From Adiantum capillus-veneris (taxonomy: Eukaryota; Streptophyta; Polypodiopsida; Polypodiales; Pteridaceae), in NCBI GenBank assembly GCA_014529385.2, contig CM043953.1, forward strand, positions 109,002,549 to 109,066,548: a DNA stretch of 64,000 nt. The letters run 5' to 3'. Shown here piece by piece: positions 46,853 through 58,500 of the stretch. Made by a program: the position numbers and the translations under genes. A model generated the notes under the pieces. It ran no database searches, was not told where the DNA came from, and saw only the letters and a list, made by a program, of their open reading frames with translations. Every line of letters begins with the position of its first letter. The first letter of the stretch is position 1.

Positions 46853-47270
46853 AACGGTTTCCTGTGGAAACCCACAGCTGCTGGACTGGAGTCTCTGGGC
46901 GCCATGCTGAGTGTCAGGTGGGCATGGTGGCCCTTGTCAATGTTGACCACAAACTTGCTGCATATTCTCCTCTGCTTTGTAAAGAAAGAGGATGCAAGAG
47001 AGCTACACAAGACAAGCACACAGCACATAGAGATGGAAAGCTTCTTCTTCTTCTCACAGAAAAGAGAGTACAAAATGACTAAGTGCTAAAACTGAAAAGT
47101 AGCACATATGTACATGCGGTCACTAAGTGTAAACTCGCTAGAAGCGTACTAGGCTGGCACTATAAGTGTAGTCCAGCTGTAGAATCACTGGCAGAGATCC
47201 TCCGTGTCGGTCACCTAATGCACTAGTGAGTAAATGTCGTAAGCGGCCAAGACCCGTAGTGGATGCCAGC

Positions 47271-49017
47271 TCAAGATGTAGAGCTCGACATCTCAACACT
47301 CCCCCTTGAGCTCTGCATGTCGCAGAGTCCAAGAATAGTCCGGAAAAATTGACGCTTCTCAGCTCCGAGGGCCTTGGTAAAGATATCCGCTATCTGCTCC
47401 TTTGTGCTGACGTAGACCAAGTCGATGTCGCCCGCCAACACTCGCTCTCGAACGTAGTGGTAATGGACCTCTATGTGCTTGGTCCTGGCATGGAACATTG
47501 GGTTCCTAGCCAACTGCATGCTGCTGAGGTTGTCACAATGGATGACAATCTGGTAGTCCACCTGCACTCCCAAGTCCTCAAGTAATGTGCGTAGCCAAGC
47601 TACCTCGCATGCCACAACTGCTGCACCTCTGTACTCAGCCTCTGTGCTCGATAAAGCAACCGTAGGCTGCTTTTTTCTGCTCCAAGTAATAGCAGCACTC
47701 CCCAAAGAGAACCTGAAGCCACTTGTAGATCTCCTATCAACAATGCTACATGCCCAATCTGCATCTGTAAACCCATACAATGCTAATGGCACATCTGCTG
47801 CATAGAACAATGCGTAGTCAAGAGTCCCTTGCACATACCGAAGTGTGCGTCGTACTCCATCCAAATGTGGCTTCCTCGAAAGCTGCATGAGCTGACTCTC
47901 CAAGCCTACTGTGTAGCTCAAGTCTGGCCTCGTGATAGTCAAGTAGATTAGACTACCCACAATCTTTGTGTACATCTTGACATCCTCAACAACATCACCC
48001 TTCTCTGCACTCAGCTTTGCATTCACATCCAAGGGAATAGAAATTGGCTTACAATCAGCCATACCATACTTTGACAACATGTCCAAAGCATACTGTCTCT
48101 GTGACAGCCATACACCCTCTGGAGTCCTGATCACCTCAAGAAAGTAGCGCAACTCGCCCAAATCTTTCATTTCAAACTCCTGTTTGAAAAGACCCTTCAG
48201 GGTGAAAGCATATTAACCGGTCATGCTTTTTCATGTCCCGGACAATGCTAACTAGCACAATTTTGACATATGCTAACTAGTACAATAACTTGAGCTACAT
48301 CTCCAAGATCTATGACATATGATATATCAATAGAAAGCACTTGAAACAAGGAATCCAAATGTATAACCTCCGACAAATTTTGATATTATTTGTAAAAAAT
48401 TTACCGGACGCCCAGCGTTTTGAAGATGTGCTAACTTGAAACTGCTAACTAGCACAAAAAGCACGATAGGTTAACATGATTTCACCCTTCATATGGTCAA
48501 TCTCCATAGCATTGTCACCCACAATAATAAGGTCATCTACATATATGGTAATGACCACAATCCCCAGATCACTCTCACGTACATAGAGTGAATGATCGGC
48601 ATGAGCTCTCCTAAACCCAATACTGACAAGATACTTGGCAATCCTGTCATACCATGCTCTAGAGCCCTGCTTCAAACCATACAAAGCTTTGAGAAGTTTG
48701 CATACATAATCTGGGTAACCTGGATCGACATAACCAGGTGGCTGATCCATATACACTCCCTCTTGCAACTCACCATTCAAGAAGGCATTCTTTACATCCA
48801 TTTGATGCATAATCCATCCTCTAGATGCAGCCACTGCTATGACAACTCTCACAGTCGTCATCTTTGCCACTGGAGAAAAGGTCTCCTCATAGTCTATGCC
48901 ATACGTCTGTGCATAACCCTTTGCGACCAGCCTTGCCTTGTGATGCTCAATGTTACCATCAGCCTTATGATTGGTTTTATACACCCATTTACAGCCAATA
49001 GCTTTCTTGCCACCCAT
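47271..49017 (-). pseudogene. Copia A2 reverse transcriptase - RNase H, interrupted
   Basis: The frame from 49017 carries GIDYEETFSPVAKMT, QMDVKNAFLNGEL, LYGLKQ and YVDD. It is then interrupted at 48487-48200 by a MITE, just before MKDLGELRYFL, and continues at 48170 through RNase H (TDADWACS, STEAEYRGA) to the C-terminal tail at 47271. Two codons after the RYFL segment are missing relative to A1. Confidence 0.88.
48200..48487. mobile_element. 288-bp MITE inserted in copia A2
   Basis: The ends GGGTGAAAGCATATTAACC and, inverted, GGGTGAAATCATGTTAACC form a 19-base terminal inverted repeat with two mismatches. The insertion duplicates TTCA (or up to ACCCTTCA, since the element end is ambiguous with the target). 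Copia A1 lacks it at the same codon. Inside, CTAACTAGCACAA-type repeats recur. An 8-bp duplication would suggest hAT; the family is not settled. Confidence 0.85.
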
Positions 49018-51886
49018 GTGTCGTTTGCTTCCAATGCAGCCATCTCTTCATTCATTGCATCATCCCAATGCACATTTCCAACTGCATCCTCAAAACATGT
49101 GGGCTCCACATCCTGTATCACCTTTAGCCATGTAGGCTTGGTGATGCGCTAGATACCCATCATAAGTCAATTTTTGAACTGGATTTCTGACTCTGTTAGA
49201 TCTGCGCGGTCCTGGGTCACTCCTTTGCGCTCTAGCATCTTCTTGTACTTTCCTTACACCAGGTGTCCTGACAGCCGGAATTCCAAATTCCTCATCAAGA
49301 CTTTGTTTAGAACCATCTGAATCCATGTCTACATGTGAAAAACCTGATGATGCATCAGCCATAAAGGGAGATTCATCAACCTTTTCCTTTTCTTTCCGTG
49401 ATACATTCCCTGTACCTGCTGGTGGAGTAACCTGCGTATGTAGTCTACCATTCCATGGCTTCTCAACAGAGCCATGAGAAGACGACTCTTGTGGTCCACT
49501 CAAAACCTGCGACTGTGGCCTGACATTTTGTACAACCACATCATCTTTTACATCAGCCCCAATAGTGCCATGTGCATTACTGTACCAGCTGCTCATCTCA
49601 TCAAAGACTACATCTCTGCTCACTCGTAATTCTCGTGTAGTAGGATTGTAGCACCTGTACCCCTTTTGTTCAAGGGAATATCCCACAAGAATACATTTCT
49701 CTGCTTTAGGATCCAATTTCTTACGCAACTCATCTGGTACATGCACGTAAGCTATGCAACCAAACACTTTCAAGTGTGCCAAATCAGGCTTTGTACCTGT
49801 AAACGTTTCCTCAAGCGTTACATCATGCACCGTAGCTGTAGGTGTCCTGTTCATAATGTACACATCTGTATTTACAGCTTCAACCCAGAAATGATGAGGC
49901 ATGTTCTTCTCATTCATCAATGCACGTGCAACCTCTGCAATGTGCCTGTTTTTCCTTTCTACGATCCCATTCTGCTGTGGAGTATATTAGCATGTAAACT
50001 GCCTGCGTATACCATGCATTCACAGAAAATCTGAAAAATCATTGGAGAAGTACTCTCCCCCTCCATCTGACCTCAATGTCTTGATTTGCATATCTGTCCC
50101 CTTCTCAATCATGACTTTGAAGTCCTGAAAGTGACCAAACACTTCACTTCCGTTACGCATGAAGTAGACCCATACTTTCCTTGTATGGTCATCAATGAAA
50201 GAGACATAATATCTTCAACCATGTATACTTGTAGTATCGGTTGGACCCCAAACATCTGTGTGCACCACCTCAAGTGGATTTTTACATACATTGCGCTCAT
50301 GTGGAAATGAGCCCTTTGACTGTTTTCCAAACTGGCATGCTGCACACACTTTATGCATACCATCCACCTTGAATATGGGCAAACCTTTTACAATCTCTTT
50401 TGATTGCATGCTGTGCAATCACTGCTCATTGACATGGCCAATGCGTTTGTGTCAAATGTCAACATCAGCCACAACACCTGTGCCCTATGCAAATAATGCA
50501 TCTTTTACCTTAGGCATGTCTTCATTCAATGTAAACATTCTGCCCACACATTTTCCCTCTATGATCAGCTTACAGCCATTCTGGAAATCTTCTACATAAC
50601 AGCCATTTGGATTGAAGCAAACCTGCAAACCCTGCTCAACCATTTGTCCAACAGAAACAAGATTCTTTGTAATGTTTGGGACATGAAGTACATCTGCTAA
50701 GTACTTTGATTTGCCACTCTTCGTATTTAGAGGTATGTCCCCTACATGAGCAATGGGGTGAGCTGTGTCATCTCTTGTCTGCACATAGCCTGACACATGT
50801 GGTTTGCGCATATCTCTAAACCACTCTCCACGAGACGTCATGTGATTAGAGGCACCTGAATCCACATACCAAACATCATCTTGGGTGGAATTCTCTACAG
50901 TCGTTGTATTCATTACATGCTGCATAACAAAGTGCGCTCGTTTTTGTTGTCATATGCATCTCTGTTAGTAGATGCATAGTTGCCCTGTTGTCTCTTTCCA
51001 CTTGCTTTTCCCTTTGGACAGTCACGTGACATGTGACCTATTTCACCATAAGTCCAACATTCTTTGCTATCTGTAGTATGTTGCTGCCTGCTTGATCCTG
51101 CACCACGACCTCTTTGACTCCCCCTGCCTTGAGACTGGTTTCCCCTGCCACCTGTATTGTTTTGATTTGATTGACCTTCTTGAAATTGGCCCCTGTAACC
51201 CCTTGGGCCACGACCACGACCTCTACCTCTACCTCTGTTGGAATTAGAATAGAAGGCTTGTTCAAAATTATTTTTGCCATGAGAAGAAGATGTTTCAAGG
51301 TTCTTCTCCTCAAGAATAAGCATAGAAATCAAATCTTGGAACACGGGGATGTTGTCTCTTGTATTCATGGAAGACCTGAAATGTGCATACTCATCTCCAA
51401 GGCCATCCAAGCATGCACAGACAATGTCATCGTCTTCCACTGAGACTTTAATAGATCCAAGAGCCTCGATGATACTCTTGATCTTCAAAGCATAATCATT
51501 GATGTAGAGGTTGTTCCTCTTAACCTGATTTAACTCCGACTTTAGTTGAAGCTTCATAGCCTTGGTGTTCACCTCGAACACTCTGCCTAAGTTTTTCCAT
51601 GCAATGGCGGGGTTTTAGCATCCTGTAGATAGCCCATCATGTCATCTATGATGCTCATAGAAAGCCAATACATCACTTTGCTCTGGCCTTGTTGCCAGTC
51701 CCTCAAAGCTTTCCTTTGTTCTGCTGTAGCATTTGCCTCGGGAATCTCTGGTTCCTTTTCATTGTCTCCTTCTACATAGTCCCAAGAACCTTTTCCTTTT
51801 AGGAAATTTGTTATTCTAAACTTCCATGTAGGGTAGTTAATTTTCTCAAGCTTCTCAGTGACAATCTGACTGAAACCGTCAGACAT
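48985..51886 (-). pseudogene. Copia A2 Gag, protease and integrase
   Basis: Gag starts at 51886 and is shifted near 51590, continuing in 51581-50913. The zinc knuckle has lost its second cysteine (Y in CWTYGE). The protease keeps its D-S-G (VDSGASNH near 50860-50840). Integrase segments lie at 50418-50210 and 49920-49570 with frame breaks, including a TGA where A1 has CGA. The linker to the reverse transcriptase follows to about 49090. Confidence 0.82.
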
Positions 51887-53258
51887 CTTGAAGCACTAAG
51901 ACAAAATAGCTGCAATCTGCAAAAACCTACAAATCTCTTGAACCTGCTATCATGGTACCTGTAACGCTTTCTTCACTCAACGAGTGTCCACAATCAAGCT
52001 GTGTACTGCACTTTGGAGACCTGTTCAAAAACTTGGCATCTGGTCGTGGATTGCGAACGAAGGGATTGTGATGCTATTGCTCTCTTAGCCTCTCTTGCCT
52101 GCACCAGGCTCTGATACCATGTAAAGAAAGAGGATGCAAGAGAGCTACACAAGACACGCACACAGCACACAGAGATGGTAAGCTTTTTCTTATTCTCACA
52201 GAAAAGAGAGTACAAAATGACTAAGTGCTAAAACTGAAAAGTAGCACATATGTACATGCGGTCACTAAGTGTGAACTCTCTAGAAGCGTACTAGGCTAGC
52301 ACTATAAGTGTAGTCCAACTATAGAATCACTGGCAGAGAACCTCCGTGTCGGCGGTCACCTAACGCGCCAGTGAGTAAATGCCGTAAGCGGCCAAGACCC
52401 GTAGTGGATGCCAGCTCAAGATGTAGAGCTCGACATCTCAACACGCTTGAGCGCCAGGCTCGGAGGGTGTCTCTGCTTGCGTGCCCTATGACCTTGTCTT
52501 ATACTGTTGGGTAGTCCTTGAAGCACTACAAGAGGTACTTCACATTAGTGATGCTTCCAGTGCGACGCTCAAAAGTGAAAATCAACGTCGTCGCTATCAG
52601 CGTCGCTATAGGAGTTGCTATTTTCTTTGTTGCATAGCAACGCCCATAGCAACAGTTGTAGCGAGGCCGACATGGGTAAAAAATAAACCGAGAGCGCCAA
52701 AAACTCAAATCTCATATCTGAGTTTTTGGCACTCAAGCGAAAGAGGTAACCCGCGCTCTCCCTCTCTCTCTAAGGATGTCAAGGGTGAGGTTGAGGTGGA
52801 GGGTGGGCTTTCAAGGGTGAGGCTGAGGTGGAGGGTGAATCCGACACCTCGTCCTCTTGAAGAGTGTCAAAATGGTTTCCTGTGGAAACCCACAGCTGCT
52901 GGACTGGAGTCTAGGGGCCATGCTGAGTGTCAGGATGGCGTGGTGGCCCTTGTTGACGTTGACCACAAATGTGTTGCAAGTTCTCCTCTGCTTGTGCCCC
53001 AGGCTGGGAGGTTTTCTCTGCTTTCGTGCCCTATGCCCTTGTCTGCTATTTTTGGGTAGTCCTTGAAGCACTACAAGAGGTACTTCACATTAGTGATGCT
53101 TCTAGTGCAATGCTCAAAAGTGAAAATCCATGTCATCACTATGAGCGTCGCTATAGGCGTTGCTATTTTCGTTGTTGCATAGCGATGCCCATAGAGACAC
53201 TCGTAGTGACACCGACATGGGTAAATACCAAACCCGCGCTCAAGCGAAAGAGGTAACC

Positions 53259-53260
<2 letters not shown>

Positions 53261-53320
<60 letters not shown>
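53261..53320. repeat. (CT)n microsatellite
   Basis: Pure CT dinucleotides at the right end of the second duplication unit. Confidence 0.95.
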
Positions 53321-53323
<3 letters not shown>

Positions 53324-53344
53324 CCCCCGCGCTCAAGCGAAATT

Positions 53345-53606
53345 AGGGCAAGATTTAAGATTAGCTACCTAGGTTAGATTTAAATTAGATTACATTTAGG
53401 TTTAGGATTTAAGATTGGATTAGATTTAGGTTTATGTTGAGTTTAAGATTAGATTCGATTTAGATTTAAGATTAAGACAAGATTTAAGATTAACTAGATT
53501 AGATTTAGATTTAAGTTAGACTACATTTAGGTTTAGGTTAGATTTAGGTTTATTTTGAGTTTAAGAATAGATTAGATCTAGATTTATGTTCGATTTAAGA
53601 TTAGAT
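53345..53606. repeat. Degenerate TTTAGG/GATTTAAG repeat
   Basis: Short AT-rich units such as AGATTTAGGTTTAGG and TTTAAGATTAGATT repeat irregularly over 260 bases up to the CACTA end at 53607. No regular period. Confidence 0.65.
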
Positions 53607-54163
53607 CACTACAAGAAGTTGTGTGCTCTTGTGACGTTGTTAACGACGGAAATACATTGGGTTTTTATATCATTTTTATATCCCCCAGCGTCGCTAAGAC
53701 CGTCGCTATAATTGTCGCTATATAGCGACGCTTATAGAAACGATCAAAGCGACATTTACAGGCCATTTATAGCAACATTTATAGCGACTCTGCAGAGCCT
53801 TATATAGTGAATGTTTCATTAATTGATTCACCTATGAAAAAAAGTGCAAGCTTAGATATAGACCCAAAGTAGTCACCCACAAGACAATATAACCATTAAC
53901 TCCATCATCCATAGTATTGTTTGCAGAATAAAGATACAAAACTGACAAAAGTAAATTAATGACAGTAAATCAATGACAATTGTACACATCATAGGCAAAA
54001 TCACTTGATTGTTAAACTTTGCAAATGTAATAGTTACAACACCATTGTCATTATTGAAAAAATATACATGGGTTTCAAAAAGACGTATAAAAGTCGTCTC
54101 ATGATACATATGCTATGAAAAAAAGAAACTAATGCTATCTAGCTATGGCTAGACTGACATCGT

Positions 54164-55191
54164 CTAATCAGACGTCTCATTGCGTCCAAGCGGCATATGT
54201 GTCAGATTCTGCAAAAAAAAAACAATAAGATAGCTTTTTGTAAGTATAAACATATAGCGACGTTTATAAAACAATACAACAAATAGAAAAGATTAAACCC
54301 TAATACTAACTATACCGCCGCGAGAACTCACAATGTCCATCAAGGCGTTCAAGCCCTTCGTGCCTGCGTACTCGCGCTCGTACGGTGTGGGGTCACGTCC
54401 ATCGACCACTGTCAAAACATACAAAGAATCCATTATGTTAGAATTTAAAAACCCCTAAACCCTAAACTATCAAACATAAAGAGCAATGCGAAAACACTTA
54501 CAAAATCAGCCTCAAATGATGCCCACCCGCCGCTCCCCAAGTGGTACGAGCTCCCTGCCTCTACTCGCGCTCTGTTTGCCTCCTTTTGTTGCTTCCACTT
54601 GTCGGGATTCTCGCACACTGCTTTCTTCTCATTCTTCCAATCTTCTTTGGCCAGCCAATCTGGACTATTCCACCCATGCTTGATTGCTTTTTGAACTTCA
54701 GAACGCTTGTGCTTGCAGTATTCGCGCATTCGAACCTTCATCAGGTCTTCATTAAAGCGGTCATCCCGTGTTGGAACAGGAAACTCTTCATGAAGCATGC
54801 TGATGACTATGTCTTTTAAATCACTTGGTACTTCACTCCAGGTGTTTAGTATGTAGTGTCTAAACACCTGAGACGAAAGACCGTGCATGCGCGAAATCAC
54901 CTTCTTGCCTTCATCATCCAAGATGATGCCGTCGCTAAAGTCGACGGAGTAAGGCAAGCCCTCTTTCCGGTGACGCGTGAACCTGGGTGTCCCGGTAGGG
55001 GTCTCTAGCGGCATGTCGACGGGGGTACAGACTTCAGGTGTCTCCACTAGAGTTTGGGCCCCGAAGTGAGGAGTGTCCACTGGAGTGACTCCTGGAGGAG
55101 TATCTAGTGGTGTGTAGCCGCTAGGAACGGCCATCAGCCGTGCAAAACCTAGTGTCGATGGTGATGCCGTCGCTGGTGTCGGGGCGGGCAA
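54164..55191 (-). pseudogene. CACTA transposase fragment A (Transposase_24-like)
   Basis: Exon 54502-55191 has a Thr/Pro-rich repeat region (TPVDTP-type units), then the plant transposase block TWSEVPSDLKDIVISML, REYCKHKRSEVQKAIKHGW and DWLAKEDWKNEKKAVCENPDKW, ending at a GTAAGT donor. Exon 54332-54408 encodes DPTPYEREYAGTKG, and exon 54208-54164 ends in NETSD and a stop. The phase between the first two exons does not fit, and upstream a likely exon has an in-frame TAA near 55207. Read towards the CACTA end at 53607, as expected for a 3' part. Confidence 0.7.
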
Positions 55192-55578
55192 AGAAGGGGA
55201 GAGTTAAGAGTCTCGTCGAACACGAGGCGGTGTTGAAGCATCGGCGGCGTCATCCGCACAACAACCGCCACTTCCACCACTAGAGCGCCAGTGCCTATAC
55301 GAGTGTGAAGATCATTCATACCTGCATCAAACACACAAACATTTAAACTTAATATTGAATGAATGGAGAAGAAAAAATGGACAAGTAGATAGATACATAG
55401 ATAGAGAGAGAGAGAGAGAGGGAGAGAGATAGAAAGAGAGAGAGAGAGAGGACTCATAAAGGGGGAGGGATTCCTGTGTAGAGAGATTTTGTTGAATTTC
55501 TGTGAATTTTTAAAAGCACTCCGCTTCGGGTGCGATGGAGACTGAAGCTGCATCGCGAAGGTCTTCTCATAGAAGTTT

Positions 55579-55695
55579 TTGCTTGCTCCACCACTTAATC
55601 TAATTGATCGGGTGAAAGAGACACTGAGAAGAAGTAGTAGTGCTTCTTAGTGTGTCTTTCACCCGATTGGCTAGATCTAGTGGTGGGACGAGCAG
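55579..55695. other. Inverted repeat (miRNA-precursor-like or small MITE)
   Basis: Arms at about 55579-55631 and 55642-55695 pair over about 45-52 bases around an 11-base loop (AAGTAGTAGTG) with few mismatches. It lies beside the CACTA transposase fragment A. Confidence 0.7.
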
Positions 55696-55698
55696 TAT

Positions 55699-55803
55699 CT
55701 ATATTGAGCAAACCAGCTTCGAGATTGCAGCTTTAGTCCCCATCCCACTGGGAGCGTAGTGCTCATCATCCGTGCTTGTGAACATCCTTAGAGCATACGT
55801 ATC
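55699..55803 (-). pseudogene. Exon-like fragment
   Basis: After an ACTCCAG acceptor, a 35-residue minus-strand frame reads TYALRMFTSTDDEHYAPSG, continues and ends in a stop. No family recognised; it may be a terminal exon captured with the CACTA fragment. Confidence 0.35.
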
Positions 55804-58500
55804 TGGAGTGGACACAAAGACCAGTAAATACAATGACGCAATGATGCATATAAACAGAAATGGACACACGTGAATACAATATACATTATAAAATGGAGCT
55901 AGATTGTTCAAATACAATATTTACGGCTTTAAGAGGTCTCTCTCTCGTCCTCGCAAAGCTCAACATAACTTCCTATATCTATATAGAGATCTCCGTTTAA
56001 AGAGATGCCCTTCGTTTTGAGAAAAACCAAGATTTACAATGTTTGAGTGAGGATGTCTTTATTGGCAATGCCTATATTTGTGGGTACAAGAAATCTACAC
56101 ACCCACGTTGAAGAGGGGGAATGGGGAACACACCCAATACACACGCAATTGCTCCTATATATAGCCTAGGGTATTCAGAGCACCCCTGTCCTCTCAAAAA
56201 CACCTTCAAAAAAAGAAACTCTCACTAGAAGGGCCTCGCCTGCACTTCGCCCAATGCACACACTCTGCACAATCCTCGGACAGCGATCACACCGATCTTG
56301 CCCGCTTCCAGCTCTTCCACAACTGAACACCTCTCTCTCTTTCTCTCTCACACAGACAGGGGGCCGGGAGGCGCACACGCTCACACACACCGACACCACA
56401 CAACCTGGAGACGCGCAAAGAAGAAAGGGGGGAAGGGGGGAGAGACAACACCAAAAACTGGCAATGATAGCTTCTTCTTCAAAGGAAAACACCATGTACA
56501 AAATCCATATGGCCTGCTCTAGGTCACACTATGGCCATCACCAATCCGTACAGAGGGGCACTCACTTCCCTCACCACTCGACTCCGTCGGGCACATACCT
56601 CGAGGGGAACATCCACCACTGGCTTCACTTCAACATCTCCCCCTCTTGGAAGCCTTTGCTGACTGCCTCTCTTGCAAAGCCTTCGCTCTTTCGAGCCGTT
56701 TCACATACGATGCTTCACTATGGTGTGCCGACTTCGACCGTCGAGCACATGAAACTCTTCTCTTTCCTCCTCCTCCTCTTACCCCTCCACAGAGCGCTCG
56801 TCACTCCTCCGCTTCCTCTTCCTTCTTTTTCCCGGCCAAAAAAAACCTCTCCTTTCTCAAAGGCCATATTCTAGAGCATCAAATCAACATCTCAAGCACC
56901 TTTACCTATCACCCCAATTGGACCAATCAGGGGCCTTTTTGGCCTAAAAAATTGCATCGCGTATATATATGTGCTGCCACTTGCTTGCCGAGGGCCTTCA
57001 TTCCTGCTTTATCCCTTTGCCAGGCACCTGCCAGCATTAACATCATTGCATTGCACACTTCCTAGCACAAACCAACTTTGGTTGCACCAACGTCTACACG
57101 ATAGTTCATGTAGTGGACAAAAACCCTTTGCCTCTTCTCTAGCTGTAGCATTTCACAGCATCTTAACATCTTCTCATAGTAGATCTTTGTTTGTAGCATG
57201 CAGGTATGCCATTCTTGCAATGTAGCTAATGCCTGCTCAAAGCACTTAATTCTTACTCTAGATTTGACGGGTTGTGGTGTGTGTGTGTGTGTGTGTGACC
57301 CTTGGAATCGTCATCTTGCATCACTAATTTCTGTGTAGGCTCAATTTTCTCTTCCATTGGCTGATCATGACGGCTTATTGTATGGTAGCAGCAGTCGAAC
57401 ATGCAGGTGGAATTTTTGGTCCGCATGGACTGTCGAGGCTGTGAACACAATAAATTTTCTCATGTAGAAAAACGGACTCTTTTTCAGTGCTTTTCATATG
57501 AGCAAGTGTTTTTCATACAATGCTTACCATCATGAGCGCACCTTCATTGACACCTACAACGTCCGAAAACTCAGATCTCATATCTGAGTTTTGGGTGTGC
57601 GCTCAAGCAAGCAAAGGATGTGGAATGCATGCATGCACCATGGGGAGCTCACTCTTGGAGGTATTCCAAAGAAGGACCTCACAAGGACCTTGTGCAGTGG
57701 AAAAAACAGTCAATTTTGCTGAATTTTTAAAGATCACATGCTCCCTGAATTTGAAAAGGTGATACAAACAAAAGTTTTAGCTCATGAGTTGAACTTTCAC
57801 CTCAAATTTTTTCATATTTTTTCGAGCTACGAGCTGTGAGCTATGATTTTATTGGTGGACCCCAGTTTACCCATGCTATGCAGCCACACTCTCTCTTCCA
57901 CTTTATCATTTTCCTCTTTCACACACACTCCTCCCTCTCCTTCCCACTCCCAAACCTACAACTCCCATGTCCTAATTCACCCTCTTCACCATTGCCACAT
58001 CTCTCACACCTCCATAGCCTTCATCCTCCATTTCTACACCCTATGTGTCCCCCTTTCTCTCTACATATATGTCCATATTACCATACTCTCTTCAGCTTTG
58101 TAAAGAACTTCAAAAAATCAGCAAAAATCCAAGGATAACCTCTGCAAATGAAGGCTTTTATCATGAATTTTCCAAGGTTTGAAGATAACATAGCTTCATC
58201 GACACGCGCTACTTTGCCATGCTGACCACTTCTTCTACCGGTGCTGTAAAGAGGTGAATGTCAACTTCTCCAAGCTTCAACCTTGCTTTACAAGCTTATC
58301 CCTTCTCTAACTTTTCTCATCATATATCTCACCATTTGGTGAATGATTTTGTAAATATTTTTTAGTGATAATTACTAACTACTAACCACTAACCTTATTG
58401 TAAAATGCACCCTCTACTAGAGTAGGCCCTCCCAAATTATTCACTCAATCCCTCTCTCCTTTCATCCTCAATAATTCTCTTCCCTTGAGCCCACATCCAT
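55804..58500. other. No gene recognised
   Basis: A CTATATATAG box near 56156 with downstream CT/CA-rich sequence may be an LTR or promoter. Frames at 56254-57225 and 57836-58138 lack domains. A hairpin sequence at 57563-57595 is shared with 52696-52730. Confidence 0.4.

Larger units (their letters stand above)
46978..52443 (-). mobile_element. Ty1/copia element A2, with MITE insertion
   Basis: LTRs at 46978-47298 (321 bp) and 52120-52443 (324 bp) differ at about 16 positions, more than those of A1, so this copy looks older. Primer site at 52108-52119; purine tract at 47299-47310. The flanks TGCTT and CGCTT are a target duplication with one mismatch; the second duplication unit keeps TGCTT at 52989, showing the original site. 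Minus-strand coding order is as in A1. Confidence 0.92.
46799..53260 (+). repeat. 545-bp tandem duplication carrying a CACTA terminus
   Basis: Unit 1 is 46799-46977 plus 52444-about 52800; unit 2 is about 52815-53260. Matching points are offset by 545 bases once copia A2 is removed (for example CACTACAAGAGG at 52524 and 53069). Each unit holds this CACTA end, TCGCTAT-type subterminal repeats and a GCTCAAGCGAAAGAGG block. Confidence 0.85.

Noticed and set aside
56254-57225. Overlapping plus-strand frames as a gene
   Set aside because: Low-complexity Ser/Leu/His/Pro-rich sequence, overlapping frames and no domain; more like LTR or leader sequence.
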